This document shows positions 11,433 to 19,957 of a stretch of DNA of 64,000 nucleotides, one piece after another. Both the position numbers and the translations under genes were made by a program. Source of the DNA: Caldilineaceae bacterium. GTDB taxonomy: Bacteria; Chloroflexota; Anaerolineae; Caldilineales; Caldilineaceae. The stretch is taken from NCBI GenBank assembly GCA_019637685.1, contig JAHBVF010000002.1:1-64000 (forward strand). Direction: 5' to 3'. Position 1 is the stretch's first letter. Each line of letters begins with the position of its first letter. Under the pieces are notes generated by a model. It saw only the letters and a list, made by a program, of their open reading frames with translations, was not told where the DNA came from and made no database searches.

Positions 11433-12365
11433 ATGGATACAACAATGCAGGAAATACGTCCAGCGCTCTCTCTGGAAAACAAACCCCGCGGCCTATGGTA
11501 TCGGATCAAAAAGACTTGGCCTGCCTATGTCTTCCTCAGCCCGGCGGTCATACTGATTTCAATTTTCTCCTATGCTGCCATTGGCTTTTCTCTGTACATT
11601 AGCTTCCACGAATACGATCTCATCACTGATTTTCGGCCATTTGTAGGATTGGAGAATTATACTGAGGCTTTTGCCGACAAGCTGGTGAAGATAGGGTTTC
11701 GCAATACGATCCTCTATGTGATCGCTATTGTACCCGCTATCACCCTTATCTCTCTCTTTTTGGCTGTCTTGGGCAACCAAGTGCAAAAAGGGCGGGCATT
11801 ATTTCGTACTGTCTTCTTCATTCCAACCATCACGCCGTCTGTGGTGACGGCTATGATCTGGGTTTGGCTGTATGAGCCGACCGGGGGCATCAATCGGCTG
11901 CTCAAAATGATAGGGATCAGTGGCCCCAACTGGTTGTTTGATCCTTCCACTGCCCTGGCCGCTATTATGCTTATGACGATCTGGGGTGCGGTGGGCTACT
12001 ATATGATCATCTTCCTGGCTGGCCTTGCCGAAATTCCCCAAACGTTCTATGAGGCGGCCAAAGTGGATGGGGCCAGTCCTCGTCATACTTTCTGGCATAT
12101 CACCCTGCCTTTGTTGCGCAACTCCATGATTTTTGTGGTGGTGACCTTGACTATTGCCGCCTTTCAAGTTTTTACCCAGGTTTTTATTATGACTCGGGGT
12201 GGCCCCATGAACTCGACCCAAACTGTTCAGATGGTGGTCTACACCTATGCATTCTCCTATTTTGAGATGGGCTACGCGTCAGCCATCTCATGGCTCCTTT
12301 TTGGGATCATCTTCTTCTTCTCCGCTCTGCAACTCAGAATGTTCATCTCTCGCGAATTATACTGA
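11433..12365 (+). CDS. sugar ABC transporter permease, MalF/UgpA type
   Basis: Six-helix inner-membrane permease of the carbohydrate uptake family 1. The 310-residue protein begins with a cytoplasmic lead, then 'WPAYVFLSPAVILISIFSYA', the usual first helix. The EAA motif is 'YEAAKVDGASPRHTFWHITL', which contacts the ATPase. 'TRGGPMNSTQTV' is a conserved MalF-type segment. Of two close ATGs (11427, 11433), the second has the better distance (8 nt) to AGAAGG. The gene lies 118 bp after the binding protein and 14 bp before the partner permease, so one transcript is expected. Confidence 0.94.
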   Translation: MDTTMQEIRPALSLENKPRGLWYRIKKTWPAYVFLSPAVILISIFSYAAIGFSLYISFHEYDLITDFRPFVGLENYTEAFADKLVKIGFRNTILYVIAIVPAITLISLFLAVLGNQVQKGRALFRTVFFIPTITPSVVTAMIWVWLYEPTGGINRLLKMIGISGPNWLFDPSTALAAIMLMTIWGAVGYYMIIFLAGLAEIPQTFYEAAKVDGASPRHTFWHITLPLLRNSMIFVVVTLTIAAFQVFTQVFIMTRGGPMNSTQTVQMVVYTYAFSYFEMGYASAISWLLFGIIFFFSALQLRMFISRELY

Positions 12366-12379
12366 TTTCTGGTAACCCT

Positions 12380-13261
12380 ATGGCACAGACAACTTTCGAT
12401 TCGACGGAGACACAGACACAACGCACCTTTTGGTCTGTCTTTTTCAGAAGTGGCTTCTTGACTTTCGTCTACATACTGCTGATTCTTCTGGCGATCAGTA
12501 TGATCTTCCCGTATATTTGGATGCTGGCTAATTCGTTCAAGACCCGAACAGCATTCTTTACGGACCCCTATAGCATTATTCCCCAGGCAATGACCCTCAA
12601 TACGTATCAGGAGGCATTGACCATCGGGCGCATGAGTCTCTATCTCATGAATAGCGCCCTTTACACAATAACAGTTCTGGTCGCCCAACTTTTTATCAAT
12701 TCACTGGCAGCCTATTCCTTTGCCAGAGTTGAGTTTCCTGGCCGGGACACACTGTTTTTGGCTGTACTGGCTACATTGATGCTGCCCGGTTCTGTGACTC
12801 TGATCCCCACCTTTTTGATCGCCCATGCCCTGGGATTGACCAATACATTTATGGGGGTTGTGTTGCCTGGCTTTGTTTCGGCTTTTGGTATTTTTCTGTT
12901 GCGCCAATTCTTCCTCAATATTCCACGGGAACTGGAGGATGCGGCACGTATTGATGGTTCCGGTTTTTTTGGCACCTATTGGCGCATTATGCTGCCGTTA
13001 GCCCAGCCGGCCATGATCACTTTGGGCGTCTTTACCTTCCTGGGTGAGTGGAACAGTTTTATCTGGCCTCTGATCGTTCTCTCCGATTCAGACAAATATC
13101 CAGTCACTGTGGGCATTGCCCTTTTCCGGGACTTCAATACGATCAACTGGCCCAACGTCTTTGCCGCATCGACTATTGTTTCGCTCCCCGTAGTTATTCT
13201 CTTTATCGTGGCCCAGAATTCTATTGTCGGCGGTATCAGCCTTTCCGGGTTGAAGGGCTAG
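12380..13261 (+). CDS. sugar ABC transporter permease, MalG/UgpE type
   Basis: Partner permease completing the importer's membrane channel. The 293-residue protein shows the MalG-type pattern: 'PYIWMLANSFKTRTAFF' after helix 1, the EAA loop 'ELEDAARIDGSGFFGTYWRI', and the C-terminal 'FIVAQNSIVGGISLSGLKG'. I place the start at the ATG at 12380, 14 bp after the previous stop; a longer frame from 12290 would overlap the MalF-type gene by 76 bp and adds no family-like sequence. The ribosome binding site is weak (GGTAA), consistent with translational coupling. A hairpin with a T-rich tail follows at 13334. Confidence 0.94.
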   Translation: MAQTTFDSTETQTQRTFWSVFFRSGFLTFVYILLILLAISMIFPYIWMLANSFKTRTAFFTDPYSIIPQAMTLNTYQEALTIGRMSLYLMNSALYTITVLVAQLFINSLAAYSFARVEFPGRDTLFLAVLATLMLPGSVTLIPTFLIAHALGLTNTFMGVVLPGFVSAFGIFLLRQFFLNIPRELEDAARIDGSGFFGTYWRIMLPLAQPAMITLGVFTFLGEWNSFIWPLIVLSDSDKYPVTVGIALFRDFNTINWPNVFAASTIVSLPVVILFIVAQNSIVGGISLSGLKG

Positions 13262-13333
13262 TACTCCAAACAGCGCTGACCACAATCAACTGACGCAACC
13301 ATTGACGGCATCTGCTCCGCTCAATACCTTGGA

Positions 13334-13364
13334 AGTCGCCGCCCTTCGGGTTCGGCGATTCTTT
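13334..13364 (+). terminator. rho-independent terminator after the sugar transporter
   Basis: TCGCCG (13336-13341) pairs with CGGCGA (13353-13358) around an 11-nt loop, followed by TTCTTTT. It lies between the MalG-type permease and the dehydrogenase and would end or attenuate the transporter transcript. Confidence 0.55.
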
Positions 13365-13401
13365 TATGCATTCTTCTCTGCCCAGCGAAAGGGAGTTGTA
13401 T

Positions 13402-14598
13402 ATGTTACACATCGGTATTATTGGATATGGCAATCGTATTTCGAATATGGCCAAACGCCTGCAAGTCTTTAACATCCCCTATCAAGTAACCGCGGTGGCG
13501 GATCCCCGCTACCAAGAACTGCAAGCCACAGAGGATGAATTCCTGACAGATGCCGCGTTTTACGGTTCAGCCGATGAGTTACTGGCTCACAGTGGGGAAT
13601 TGGATGGGGTGATGATCGGAACCCGCTGTCTGCTGCACACGGAAATGGCCTGCAAAGTGGTCCCTACCGGCCTTCCCCTATTTCTGGAAAAGCCCGTTGC
13701 TATCAATTTTGCTCAGGTACGGCAACTGGATCAGGCCTTCCAAAACTACGCCGCGCCCACAGTTGTCTCATTCCCCCTGCGTTTGAGTCCTGTAGTACAA
13801 AAAGTAAAAGAGATCATTGATTCGGGCCAGATTGGCAGCGTGGAGAATGTTGTGGCCTGGTGTAATGTGCCCTACGGCAGCGGCTATTTTCGGAGCTGGC
13901 ATCGCAACTTCGACCAGAACGGTGGCCTCTTTCTACAGAAGGCCACCCACGATCTGGATAATATCAATTACCTGCTGGGCCAGCGCCCAAAATGGATCAG
14001 CGCCATGAATGCACGCCGGGTCTATGGCGGCGATATGCCCTTTGATCTGAAATGCCAGGACTGTCACCTGCGCGAGACATGCACGGAAAGCCCCTTCGTC
14101 CGCTTTCACACGGGATTTGAAAATAATGAGGTGCTCTATCGAGAGCGCGGTGGATACTGCGTATTCTCCAAAGGCTTTGAAATTGAGGATATGGGCAGTT
14201 GTCTGATCGAGTACGAAGGCGGCCCCCAGGTCAGCTACACACAGAACTTCTTCACCCGCTATCAGGCATCCCAGCGCGGTGCCCGGATTTATGGGTACAA
14301 GGGCACAATTGAGTTCGATTGGTATCGCAATCAGGTGAAGGTCTTTAGCCACGTTTCGCCGACGGTCGAGACCATTGATTTCGCCGGTGATATGCCCCAC
14401 TTTGGCGGTGATCGGGAATTGTGCTACGACTTTTTGATGGCTATGCGTGACGGCACACCGACCCGCAGCCCCATCGACGCCGGAATCCTCAGCGCGCTGA
14501 CCTGCTTGTGGGCCAGAGAGGCGGCCCGCTCCCGCCGGGTCTGCGAAGTAAAAATACCAGACCCAGCCGAGACACCAGCCCCCGCGTCTCTACTGTAA
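13402..14598 (+). CDS. Gfo/Idh/MocA family oxidoreductase
   Basis: NAD(P)-dependent sugar, inositol or related dehydrogenase. The 398-residue protein opens with the Rossmann motif 'HIGIIGYGNRISNMAKRLQ', continues with 'FLEKPVAINFAQVRQLDQAF' (the EKP motif, whose Lys is catalytic in the family), and has the C-terminal alpha/beta domain with 'QKATHDLDNINYLLG' (His-Asp segment). A Cys cluster 'CQDCHLRETC' in the middle suggests a small metal site found in one subgroup. AAGGGAG precedes the ATG at 13402. It follows the sugar transporter on the same strand, so it probably oxidises the imported compound or a derivative, perhaps after isomerisation by the 8249-9163 product (inference). Confidence 0.9.
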   Translation: MLHIGIIGYGNRISNMAKRLQVFNIPYQVTAVADPRYQELQATEDEFLTDAAFYGSADELLAHSGELDGVMIGTRCLLHTEMACKVVPTGLPLFLEKPVAINFAQVRQLDQAFQNYAAPTVVSFPLRLSPVVQKVKEIIDSGQIGSVENVVAWCNVPYGSGYFRSWHRNFDQNGGLFLQKATHDLDNINYLLGQRPKWISAMNARRVYGGDMPFDLKCQDCHLRETCTESPFVRFHTGFENNEVLYRERGGYCVFSKGFEIEDMGSCLIEYEGGPQVSYTQNFFTRYQASQRGARIYGYKGTIEFDWYRNQVKVFSHVSPTVETIDFAGDMPHFGGDRELCYDFLMAMRDGTPTRSPIDAGILSALTCLWAREAARSRRVCEVKIPDPAETPAPASLL

Positions 14599-14650
14599 TG
14601 TCAGTGTAGGAAGCAGCGATGAAAATCGCGGGCAGGATCGTTCCCGTTCT

Positions 14651-14714
14651 GGTGCGTCGCACTGTCCAAGAGGTGGTTATCATCCTCCGGTGGAGGCGGA
14701 CAGTGCGACGCACC
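14651..14714. repeat. GTGCGTCGCAC inverted repeat, downstream of the sigma-ankyrin gene
   Basis: A perfect 17-bp inverted repeat (14651-14667 with 14698-14714) around a 30-nt spacer. The core GTGCGTCGCAC recurs at 17189-17250 on the other side of the 14861-17077 gene. Confidence 0.65.
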
Positions 14715-14724
14715 TTATAAATCG

Positions 14725-14853
14725 AATGCGAAAAGGTCGGTTGCACCGCGGAGACGCAGAGTACACAGAGTTTCGCTGAGAGATTCAGGAGGGAACCTCT
14801 GCACAACCCCGCGCTCCCCGCGCCTCCGCGGTGAGTCTGTAGACTTTTTGCAC
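14725..14853. repeat. MITE-like repeat, copy 2
   Basis: About 129 bp bounded by AATGCGAAAAGG and CTTTTTGCAC, with internal CCGCGGAGACGCAGAG and CTCCGCGGTGAG. It shares layout and words with the copies at 8095 and 19759. It ends just before the stop of the sigma-ankyrin gene. Confidence 0.6.
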
Positions 14854-14860
14854 TCGACTC

Positions 14861-17077
14861 TTACTTATCCCCAAAACTCGTCACGAACAAAAACTCCTTT
14901 TCCTCCACCCCGTCATACACCCCGTCCAGAATCGCCCGGCAGGTCGCTACCGTCTCGGCCGCGGGGACATAGGCCCCCAACTGGCCGGTGAAGGTTTCCA
15001 GGCCGGGGAAGGGCTGGGTGAGATAGCGATGCAGGCGTCGGGCACGGATGGCGATCTTTTCGTCCGTGGCCCGCTCGTCCAGATAGAAGAGGCCGTCCAG
15101 CCCTTTGCTCTCTACCATCGGGTGCAGCCCTTCGTAGCGGCGGAAGTGATGGAGCACCTCTGCTGCCACCTGGCGATGGCTGGCATCCAATAGGGGGTGG
15201 GCCAACAGCTTCGAATGGGATTCCAGCGGGTCGATGGAAGGCCAGAGACCCGCCACGGCCCGCGCCCGACTGAAACTGATCACCGCGTCCAGATCGGCCA
15301 GGGCCGGGGGTTCGGCCCCCGCGCTTTCATCGCCGTGAACGAGAATAGTGACGGCAGCGTCGGGAGTAGAGACCGCATTGGCCCGCAGATAGGCCATCGT
15401 TCCATCAGTCAGAGCCAGACGGCTTTCCACCAGCAGCAGCACTTCGTGGCCCGCTCTGCGGAATTCTTCGCTGATAGTCAGCGCGGTCTCCACCACCTGC
15501 TGTTTGGTGGCTGCCGGGTCGTCCACTTCCCCAAAAACGAGGGCCACCTTTTGCTTCAACGCGGCTGCATCCACGCCAAATTCGCCCCGCCAGGCCAACA
15601 GCAGACCGTCGGGCGTATAGGGGCCGTGTTGCAGCCCGGCATAGACCACCCGTCCGTTGTGCAGGCTGGCGATGCTGTCGATCAATTGGCTCATCACCAC
15701 CATTCTTCCCACACCGGCCAGGGGTGTGTAGAGTCCGTTGTGGCCGCCCCGCACAAGCGGGCAGAGCAGGTCGATGATTTTGATGCCTGTCTCCAGAAAG
15801 GGCGCGTGGGCTGTGGCGCGGTGGATAGCCACGCTGTGGGCTGCATCGAAGCTGCCTGCTTTGTCCAGCGGGCGACCGGCTGCGTCCAAAACCCGGCCCA
15901 ACACCTGCGGTCCTGCCGGTACTGTACGGGTGGACGGCTGCACACGGGCTGCCCGATAGGGAACAACCGGCGCGTCGTGGGGAGCTTCTGCGCCGTAGCC
16001 CACCAGCAGATCGACAATCTCCCCACGGCCTTTGCGCGCGGCCCAATCCGCGGGACTGTGTCCTGCGCTGTCCCGACTGTTGACCTGCGCGCCGTGGGCC
16101 ACCAGCAGTTCCACCATTGACGGTTTGGCCTTCAATGCCGCGTGGTGCAGAGGCGTCATCCCGTTTTTGGTGGACGCGTTCACATCTGCGCCCGCGTCCA
16201 GCAGACGACGCACCGCGCCCGTCTCTCCCATCCGCACGGCCAAATGCAGGGGCATCTCTCCACCCCGATCCGCAGCGTTGCGCTCTGCGCCCGTGTCCAG
16301 CAAAAAGGTGAGCAGGGCCAGATCGCCGGTGGCCGCGGCCCAGTGCAGGGCGGTTGTGCCCAGAGGCCAGAAATAGCCCTCCGAGGCCACTGTCCATTCT
16401 GTGCGCACTTCGAGCAGCGCTGAATTCTTTTCGATCAGTTCCTTCACCCGGCGCAGATTGTGGGTGCGCAGGGCCACAAAGAATGCCACCCGGTCGGCAA
16501 ATTCATCGGTTTGAGACGGTCTTTGGGCTTGCATTTCCTGGCGAGTCATTGGGTCTATCCTCCGTTTGAGTCCATTGCGGGCGTCATACAGCCGCTTTTT
16601 GATGGTGGACACGGGAAGCTCCAGAAAGTCGGCGATCTCCTGCTGGCTGTAGCCGTCCAGATAGAAGAGGGCGGTCGCGATCCGCTGGTGTTCAGGCAGG
16701 GCATCGACCGCCGCCTGAATCCGCCGCTGTTGTTCCGCTGCCTGGACCAGTGCTTCCGGCTCTGGCTGGGCCGAGGGCAGTTCGTCGGCGGTCTCCACAG
16801 GCAGAAAGGCGGGATGTTTGCGCCGGGTCTCCCTGTCCGCGTGTTTGACGACGATGCGCCGCAGCCAGCCAGGGAAAGCGGCTGGTTCATGCAGTTGATG
16901 CAGATGCAGCCAGGCGTCCAGAAAGGCTTCCTGGGCCACGTCCTGGGCCAGATGAAAATCACTGGTCCAGCCATAGGCGCAGGCGTAGGCCATATCCTGG
17001 AAGTGTGCGACGATGCGGGCAAAAGCGTCGTCGTTGCCAGAGCGGGCGGCGGCCACAGTGGCCGGCAGGTCGTTCAT
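14861..17077 (-). CDS. ECF sigma factor - ankyrin repeat - degenerate F1-ATPase beta fusion protein
   Basis: A 738-residue three-part protein. Residues 1-175 are an ECF sigma factor: region 2 at about 10-90 ('DVAQEAFLDAWLHLHQLHEP') and region 4 helix-turn-helix at about 118-172 ('YSQQEIADFLELPVSTIKKR'). Residues about 203-360 hold four or five ankyrin repeats ('TALHWAAATGDLALLTFLL', 'TPLHHAALKAKPSMVELL'). Residues about 390-738 resemble F1-ATPase beta: 'VLGRVLDAAGRPLDKAG', 'LETGIKIIDLLCPLVRGG', and C-terminal 'ARRLHRYLTQPF'. The P-loop (GGAGVGKT in F1) is replaced by PLAGVGRM at 452-459, and the GERTREG segment with the catalytic Glu is lost, so ATP hydrolysis is unlikely. AGGAG precedes the ATG. 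It may be a transcription factor controlled by a ligand- or protein-sensing module; no anti-sigma gene is adjacent. Domain calls are firm, function is inference. Confidence 0.88.
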   Translation of the reverse strand: MNDLPATVAAARSGNDDAFARIVAHFQDMAYACAYGWTSDFHLAQDVAQEAFLDAWLHLHQLHEPAAFPGWLRRIVVKHADRETRRKHPAFLPVETADELPSAQPEPEALVQAAEQQRRIQAAVDALPEHQRIATALFYLDGYSQQEIADFLELPVSTIKKRLYDARNGLKRRIDPMTRQEMQAQRPSQTDEFADRVAFFVALRTHNLRRVKELIEKNSALLEVRTEWTVASEGYFWPLGTTALHWAAATGDLALLTFLLDTGAERNAADRGGEMPLHLAVRMGETGAVRRLLDAGADVNASTKNGMTPLHHAALKAKPSMVELLVAHGAQVNSRDSAGHSPADWAARKGRGEIVDLLVGYGAEAPHDAPVVPYRAARVQPSTRTVPAGPQVLGRVLDAAGRPLDKAGSFDAAHSVAIHRATAHAPFLETGIKIIDLLCPLVRGGHNGLYTPLAGVGRMVVMSQLIDSIASLHNGRVVYAGLQHGPYTPDGLLLAWRGEFGVDAAALKQKVALVFGEVDDPAATKQQVVETALTISEEFRRAGHEVLLLVESRLALTDGTMAYLRANAVSTPDAAVTILVHGDESAGAEPPALADLDAVISFSRARAVAGLWPSIDPLESHSKLLAHPLLDASHRQVAAEVLHHFRRYEGLHPMVESKGLDGLFYLDERATDEKIAIRARRLHRYLTQPFPGLETFTGQLGAYVPAAETVATCRAILDGVYDGVEEKEFLFVTSFGDK

Positions 17078-17188
17078 TGGAACTCCTGAATGTCTCTTGG
17101 ATTGTGTAATTCAGAATGCGTTGAAGGCCTTCGCTGTATAGACCCAAACGAGAGGGGAAAGGTTACTGGGGGGCACTATTCAGGCTTT

Positions 17189-17250
17189 GGGTGCGACGCA
17201 CCCGCACACAATTGTTGCACAGAAATGTTCTCCTGGCGAGTGCGTCGCAC
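17189..17250. repeat. GTGCGTCGCAC inverted repeat, upstream of the sigma-ankyrin gene
   Basis: GTGCGACGCAC (17191-17201, within the palindrome GGGTGCGACGCACCC) and GTGCGTCGCAC (17240-17250) form an inverted pair. It is the same core as at 14651-14714, so the sigma-ankyrin gene is bracketed by the repeat. Confidence 0.6.
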
Positions 17251-17258
17251 CTGTGCAA

Positions 17259-18533
17259 TTACACTGGAGGTATATTTGTGTGCTGCTGTCTGGGCAAAAT
17301 CAGGCGGACCGCGCGCTCGAAGAAAAAGTAGTCCCAGGCCCAGTTGAGCATCACCAGCAGACGGTTGCGGAAGCCGATCAGGTTGAACAAGTGTACGCCC
17401 AGCCAGAGAATCCAGGCAGGAAAGCCGGTGAAACTGCGGCCAAAGACGTGGGCCACCGCGGCGTTGCGGCCAATTGTCACCATCGACCCTTTGTCGTGAT
17501 AGCGGAAGGGCAGCGGCGGCTGGTCCCGTAGCTGGCGCAGGATATTCTGGGCGGCGGCTTTGCCCTGCTGCGTGGCCACAGAGGCCACCATCGGCAAAGC
17601 CCGGCCTGCCTCTTCCAAATGTGCCAGATCACCCAGCAGATAGACATTGGAATGATCCGGCGACTGGAGTGTGGGCAGCACAGCCACCCGTCTGCCCCGA
17701 ACCACAGGCAGTTCCCAGGTGCTGGTCTCTGACAATCCTTGCACACCGGCTGTCCAGGCGACTGTTTCGGTGGGGATGATCTGCCCACCCGCGATATGCA
17801 CGGCGCTGTCTGTGATTTTTTCTACCTGTGCCCCAAGTTCCACCTCGACGCCCATCTGTTGCAGACGGCCGCGGGCATAGGCTTGCAGCCGCGGGGGCAG
17901 CCCCGGCAGCAGTGCATTCTGGGCTTCCAGCAGCAGCACGCGGCTCTCCTGCTTGTTCAAACGGGGATAATCTTTGCGCAGGGGGCCGTTGATCAGCTCC
18001 GCCAGCGCGCCGGCAAATTCGACCCCGGTGGGGCCGCCGCCGACGATTGTAAATGTAAGCGTTTGCCGCCGTCGTTCGGGGTCGCTCTTCTGGCTGGCCT
18101 GTTCATAGCACTGGAGTATCTGGCTGCGTAGCGCAATCCCGTCTTCCAGCGTTTTCAGGGGAAAGGCGTGTTCCCGCCCACCGGGTACACCGAAAAAGTG
18201 GTTGGTGCTGCCGGCGGCCAGGAGGAGAAAGTCGTAGGGGATTGTACCCGCGGATGTCTGAATCTGCTGTCCTGCCAGATCGAGTCCGTCCACCTCTGCC
18301 AGGAGGAAATCCACATTGGGCATCCCGCGCAGGATACTGCGCACGGGGTAGGCGATGGCCTCCGGTTCCAGCTCGGCAGCCGCCACCTGATAGAGCAGGG
18401 GCAGAAACGTGTGGAAGTTATTGCGATCCACCAGCGACACCTGCACCGGCGCGCCAGCCAGACCGCGGGCGGCCCACAGTCCAGCGAAGCCGGCCCCGAC
18501 GATCACCACGCGGGGATGTTCAGCGTGCATCAT
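17259..18533 (-). CDS. ndh: type II NADH dehydrogenase (NDH-2)
   Basis: Single-subunit, non-proton-pumping NADH:quinone oxidoreductase at the inner face of the membrane. The 424-residue protein has the FAD-binding motif '[17 protein letters not shown]', then '[16 protein letters not shown]' (an NDH-2 hallmark), the second nucleotide-binding motif '[20 protein letters not shown]', '[12 protein letters not shown]' for FAD, and a C-terminal amphipathic or hydrophobic anchor ('[19 protein letters not shown]'). The start (ATGATG at 18533/18530) overlaps the stop of the DUF488 fragment in an ATGA arrangement, implying translational coupling. It probably feeds electrons to the quinone pool used by the nitrate reductase encoded about 9 kb away (inference). 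Confidence 0.93.
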   Translation of the reverse strand: MMHAEHPRVVIVGAGFAGLWAARGLAGAPVQVSLVDRNNFHTFLPLLYQVAAAELEPEAIAYPVRSILRGMPNVDFLLAEVDGLDLAGQQIQTSAGTIPYDFLLLAAGSTNHFFGVPGGREHAFPLKTLEDGIALRSQILQCYEQASQKSDPERRRQTLTFTIVGGGPTGVEFAGALAELINGPLRKDYPRLNKQESRVLLLEAQNALLPGLPPRLQAYARGRLQQMGVEVELGAQVEKITDSAVHIAGGQIIPTETVAWTAGVQGLSETSTWELPVVRGRRVAVLPTLQSPDHSNVYLLGDLAHLEEAGRALPMVASVATQQGKAAAQNILRQLRDQPPLPFRYHDKGSMVTIGRNAAVAHVFGRSFTGFPAWILWLGVHLFNLIGFRNRLLVMLNWAWDYFFFERAVRLILPRQQHTNIPPV

Positions 18534-18751
18534 TTTCCTCTGCCGCTGTCAACTGCTTTTCCAGGTACGTTCCATTTGAGCGGATCGTGCCCGAACCAGT
18601 GGCGCAAACTGCCACTGGGAGCAACATCTTTTAGCCAGGCATCCATTTTCAGGCCTTCCTTTTTTATCCCACGCGGCCATAACCGTTCGACCAAAAAGCG
18701 AATTCCATCACTTCTCTCAGCGGCTTCATAAACACGTTTTATTTTTAGCAT
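18530..18751 (-). pseudogene. DUF488 family protein, N-terminal fragment
   Basis: A 73-residue frame begins like DUF488 proteins ('[20 protein letters not shown]', '[13 protein letters not shown]', 'WLKDVAPS', '[12 protein letters not shown]') but stops where the family normally continues for about 45 more residues. After 'HDPLKWN' the sequence '[12 protein letters not shown]' is unlike the family, and the stop overlaps the NDH-2 start. This looks like a deletion that joined a truncated DUF488 gene to ndh. It may still act as a leader frame that drives ndh translation. Confidence 0.7.
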
Positions 18752-18766
18752 GGTTTCTCCGTTTAA

Positions 18767-19705
18767 TTAGGGAGGAAAATTAGAGATGATCCCTTTCTCC
18801 ACCAGACTTTTTAGCAGCAGGTGAAAATAGACCAAACCACCATAGCCATTCCAACGCATTGATGCATCGCGCACTTCATCATAGGTCATGGGTCCAGGTA
18901 AGCCCAACCACCTTTGCAGATGGTTGCGGGCACCTACATCGTCGCCGGGGAAGATGTGCGTTCGGCCCAGGCCGCGCAGCAGGAAATATTCTGCTGTCCA
19001 GCGTCCCACACCTTTCAGGCTGCACAGGCGGTTGACGGCTTTTTTATCGTCCAGCAGTTCGATTTCTTCCAGGTTGAATTGGTGGTCGATGATTGCTCTT
19101 GCGAGACCTGTCATATAGCGCGCCTTCTGGTAGCTAAAGCCCAGCGCACGGATTTCCTCAATATCTGCATACGCCAAATCCTGCGGACGGGGAAAAGCGT
19201 GAAAGATTCCTTCTTCTGTCCTGAGAGCCGGCCCATAGGCTTCCGCCAGGCGGTTAAGCAGACGTATGCCCACGGTGAGGGTGAACTGCTGGCAGGCGAT
19301 CGCATTCACCAGTGTTTCAAAATAAGTCGGAAAACGCGGCGGTTTTGAACCACGAAACTGATCCACAGGCGATGCAAGCAATTCGTCTCTTTCGCCAAGA
19401 CGATAAAAATCCATCAAATCTACATGAATTCCGAGCAAACGTCCGACCATTGCAGTGATGTATGCCTTACGGTCAGGGCTTATCATTTTATTCGTTGTTG
19501 TAACACGCAGACGAGCCATTCCTGACTCGTCGAACTGAGTGACTGCAATTTCAAATGGGTTGCCGTCTTCTGCCAGAACGCGTCGGTAGGTCTGCCCGTC
19601 CCAACGGTCAATCAGATTGTCAGGACGCCGGCGCAGTGTCCAGACCGTCAGGTCCAGCCTGAACGGGGAGATGGGTTCAAGCACAAAGGAATTGCCTGCT
19701 AACAA
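18767..19705 (-). CDS. DNA-3-methyladenine glycosylase II (AlkA-like, HhH-GPD)
   Basis: Base-excision repair glycosylase removing alkylated purines. The 312-residue protein has an AlkA-type N-terminal domain ('FRLDLTVWTLRRRPDNL') and the HhH-GPD core: 'NAIACQQFTLTVGIRLLNRL', the hairpin 'CSLKGVGRWTAEYFLLRGLG', and the catalytic Asp region 'IFPGDDVGARNHLQRWL'. There is no C-terminal Fe-S cysteine cluster, consistent with AlkA rather than EndoIII. The start appears to be TTG at 19705, with AAAGGA 5 nt upstream; no in-frame ATG precedes the conserved N-terminus. It lies 15 bp before the DUF488 fragment and ndh, so all three may share a transcript. Confidence 0.9.
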   Translation of the reverse strand: MLAGNSFVLEPISPFRLDLTVWTLRRRPDNLIDRWDGQTYRRVLAEDGNPFEIAVTQFDESGMARLRVTTTNKMISPDRKAYITAMVGRLLGIHVDLMDFYRLGERDELLASPVDQFRGSKPPRFPTYFETLVNAIACQQFTLTVGIRLLNRLAEAYGPALRTEEGIFHAFPRPQDLAYADIEEIRALGFSYQKARYMTGLARAIIDHQFNLEEIELLDDKKAVNRLCSLKGVGRWTAEYFLLRGLGRTHIFPGDDVGARNHLQRWLGLPGPMTYDEVRDASMRWNGYGGLVYFHLLLKSLVEKGIISNFPP

Positions 19706-19758
19706 AAAGATCCTTTCAGTCAGGTTTCGCCCGTTTCAGCGAAGCCTTTTTTGACTCT

Positions 19759-19868
19759 ACTGCAAAAAGCCTTTTGAGCCACTGATAAACACTGATAAAA
19801 AGAAGGATTCTCTCCTGAAATTCTCTGCGACTCTGCGTCTCCGCGGGAGAAATTGACCTTTTTGCAGT
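19759..19868. repeat. MITE-like repeat, copy 3
   Basis: A 110-bp element with perfect 11-bp terminal inverted repeats (ACTGCAAAAAG at 19759-19769, CTTTTTGCAGT at 19858-19868) and internal CTCTGCGTCTCCGCGG. It is the best-preserved of the three copies. It also contains the 'actgataaacactgataaaa' word common in this genome's spacers. No coding capacity. Confidence 0.65.
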
Positions 19869-19957
19869 GAACTCTTTTTTTGATGCCGGATGGTTCGGTT
19901 GATAAGAGTCTGCAGGAGAAGACTTGACTTTTCTCAGGCTTCAGAAGCAATCTCGAA

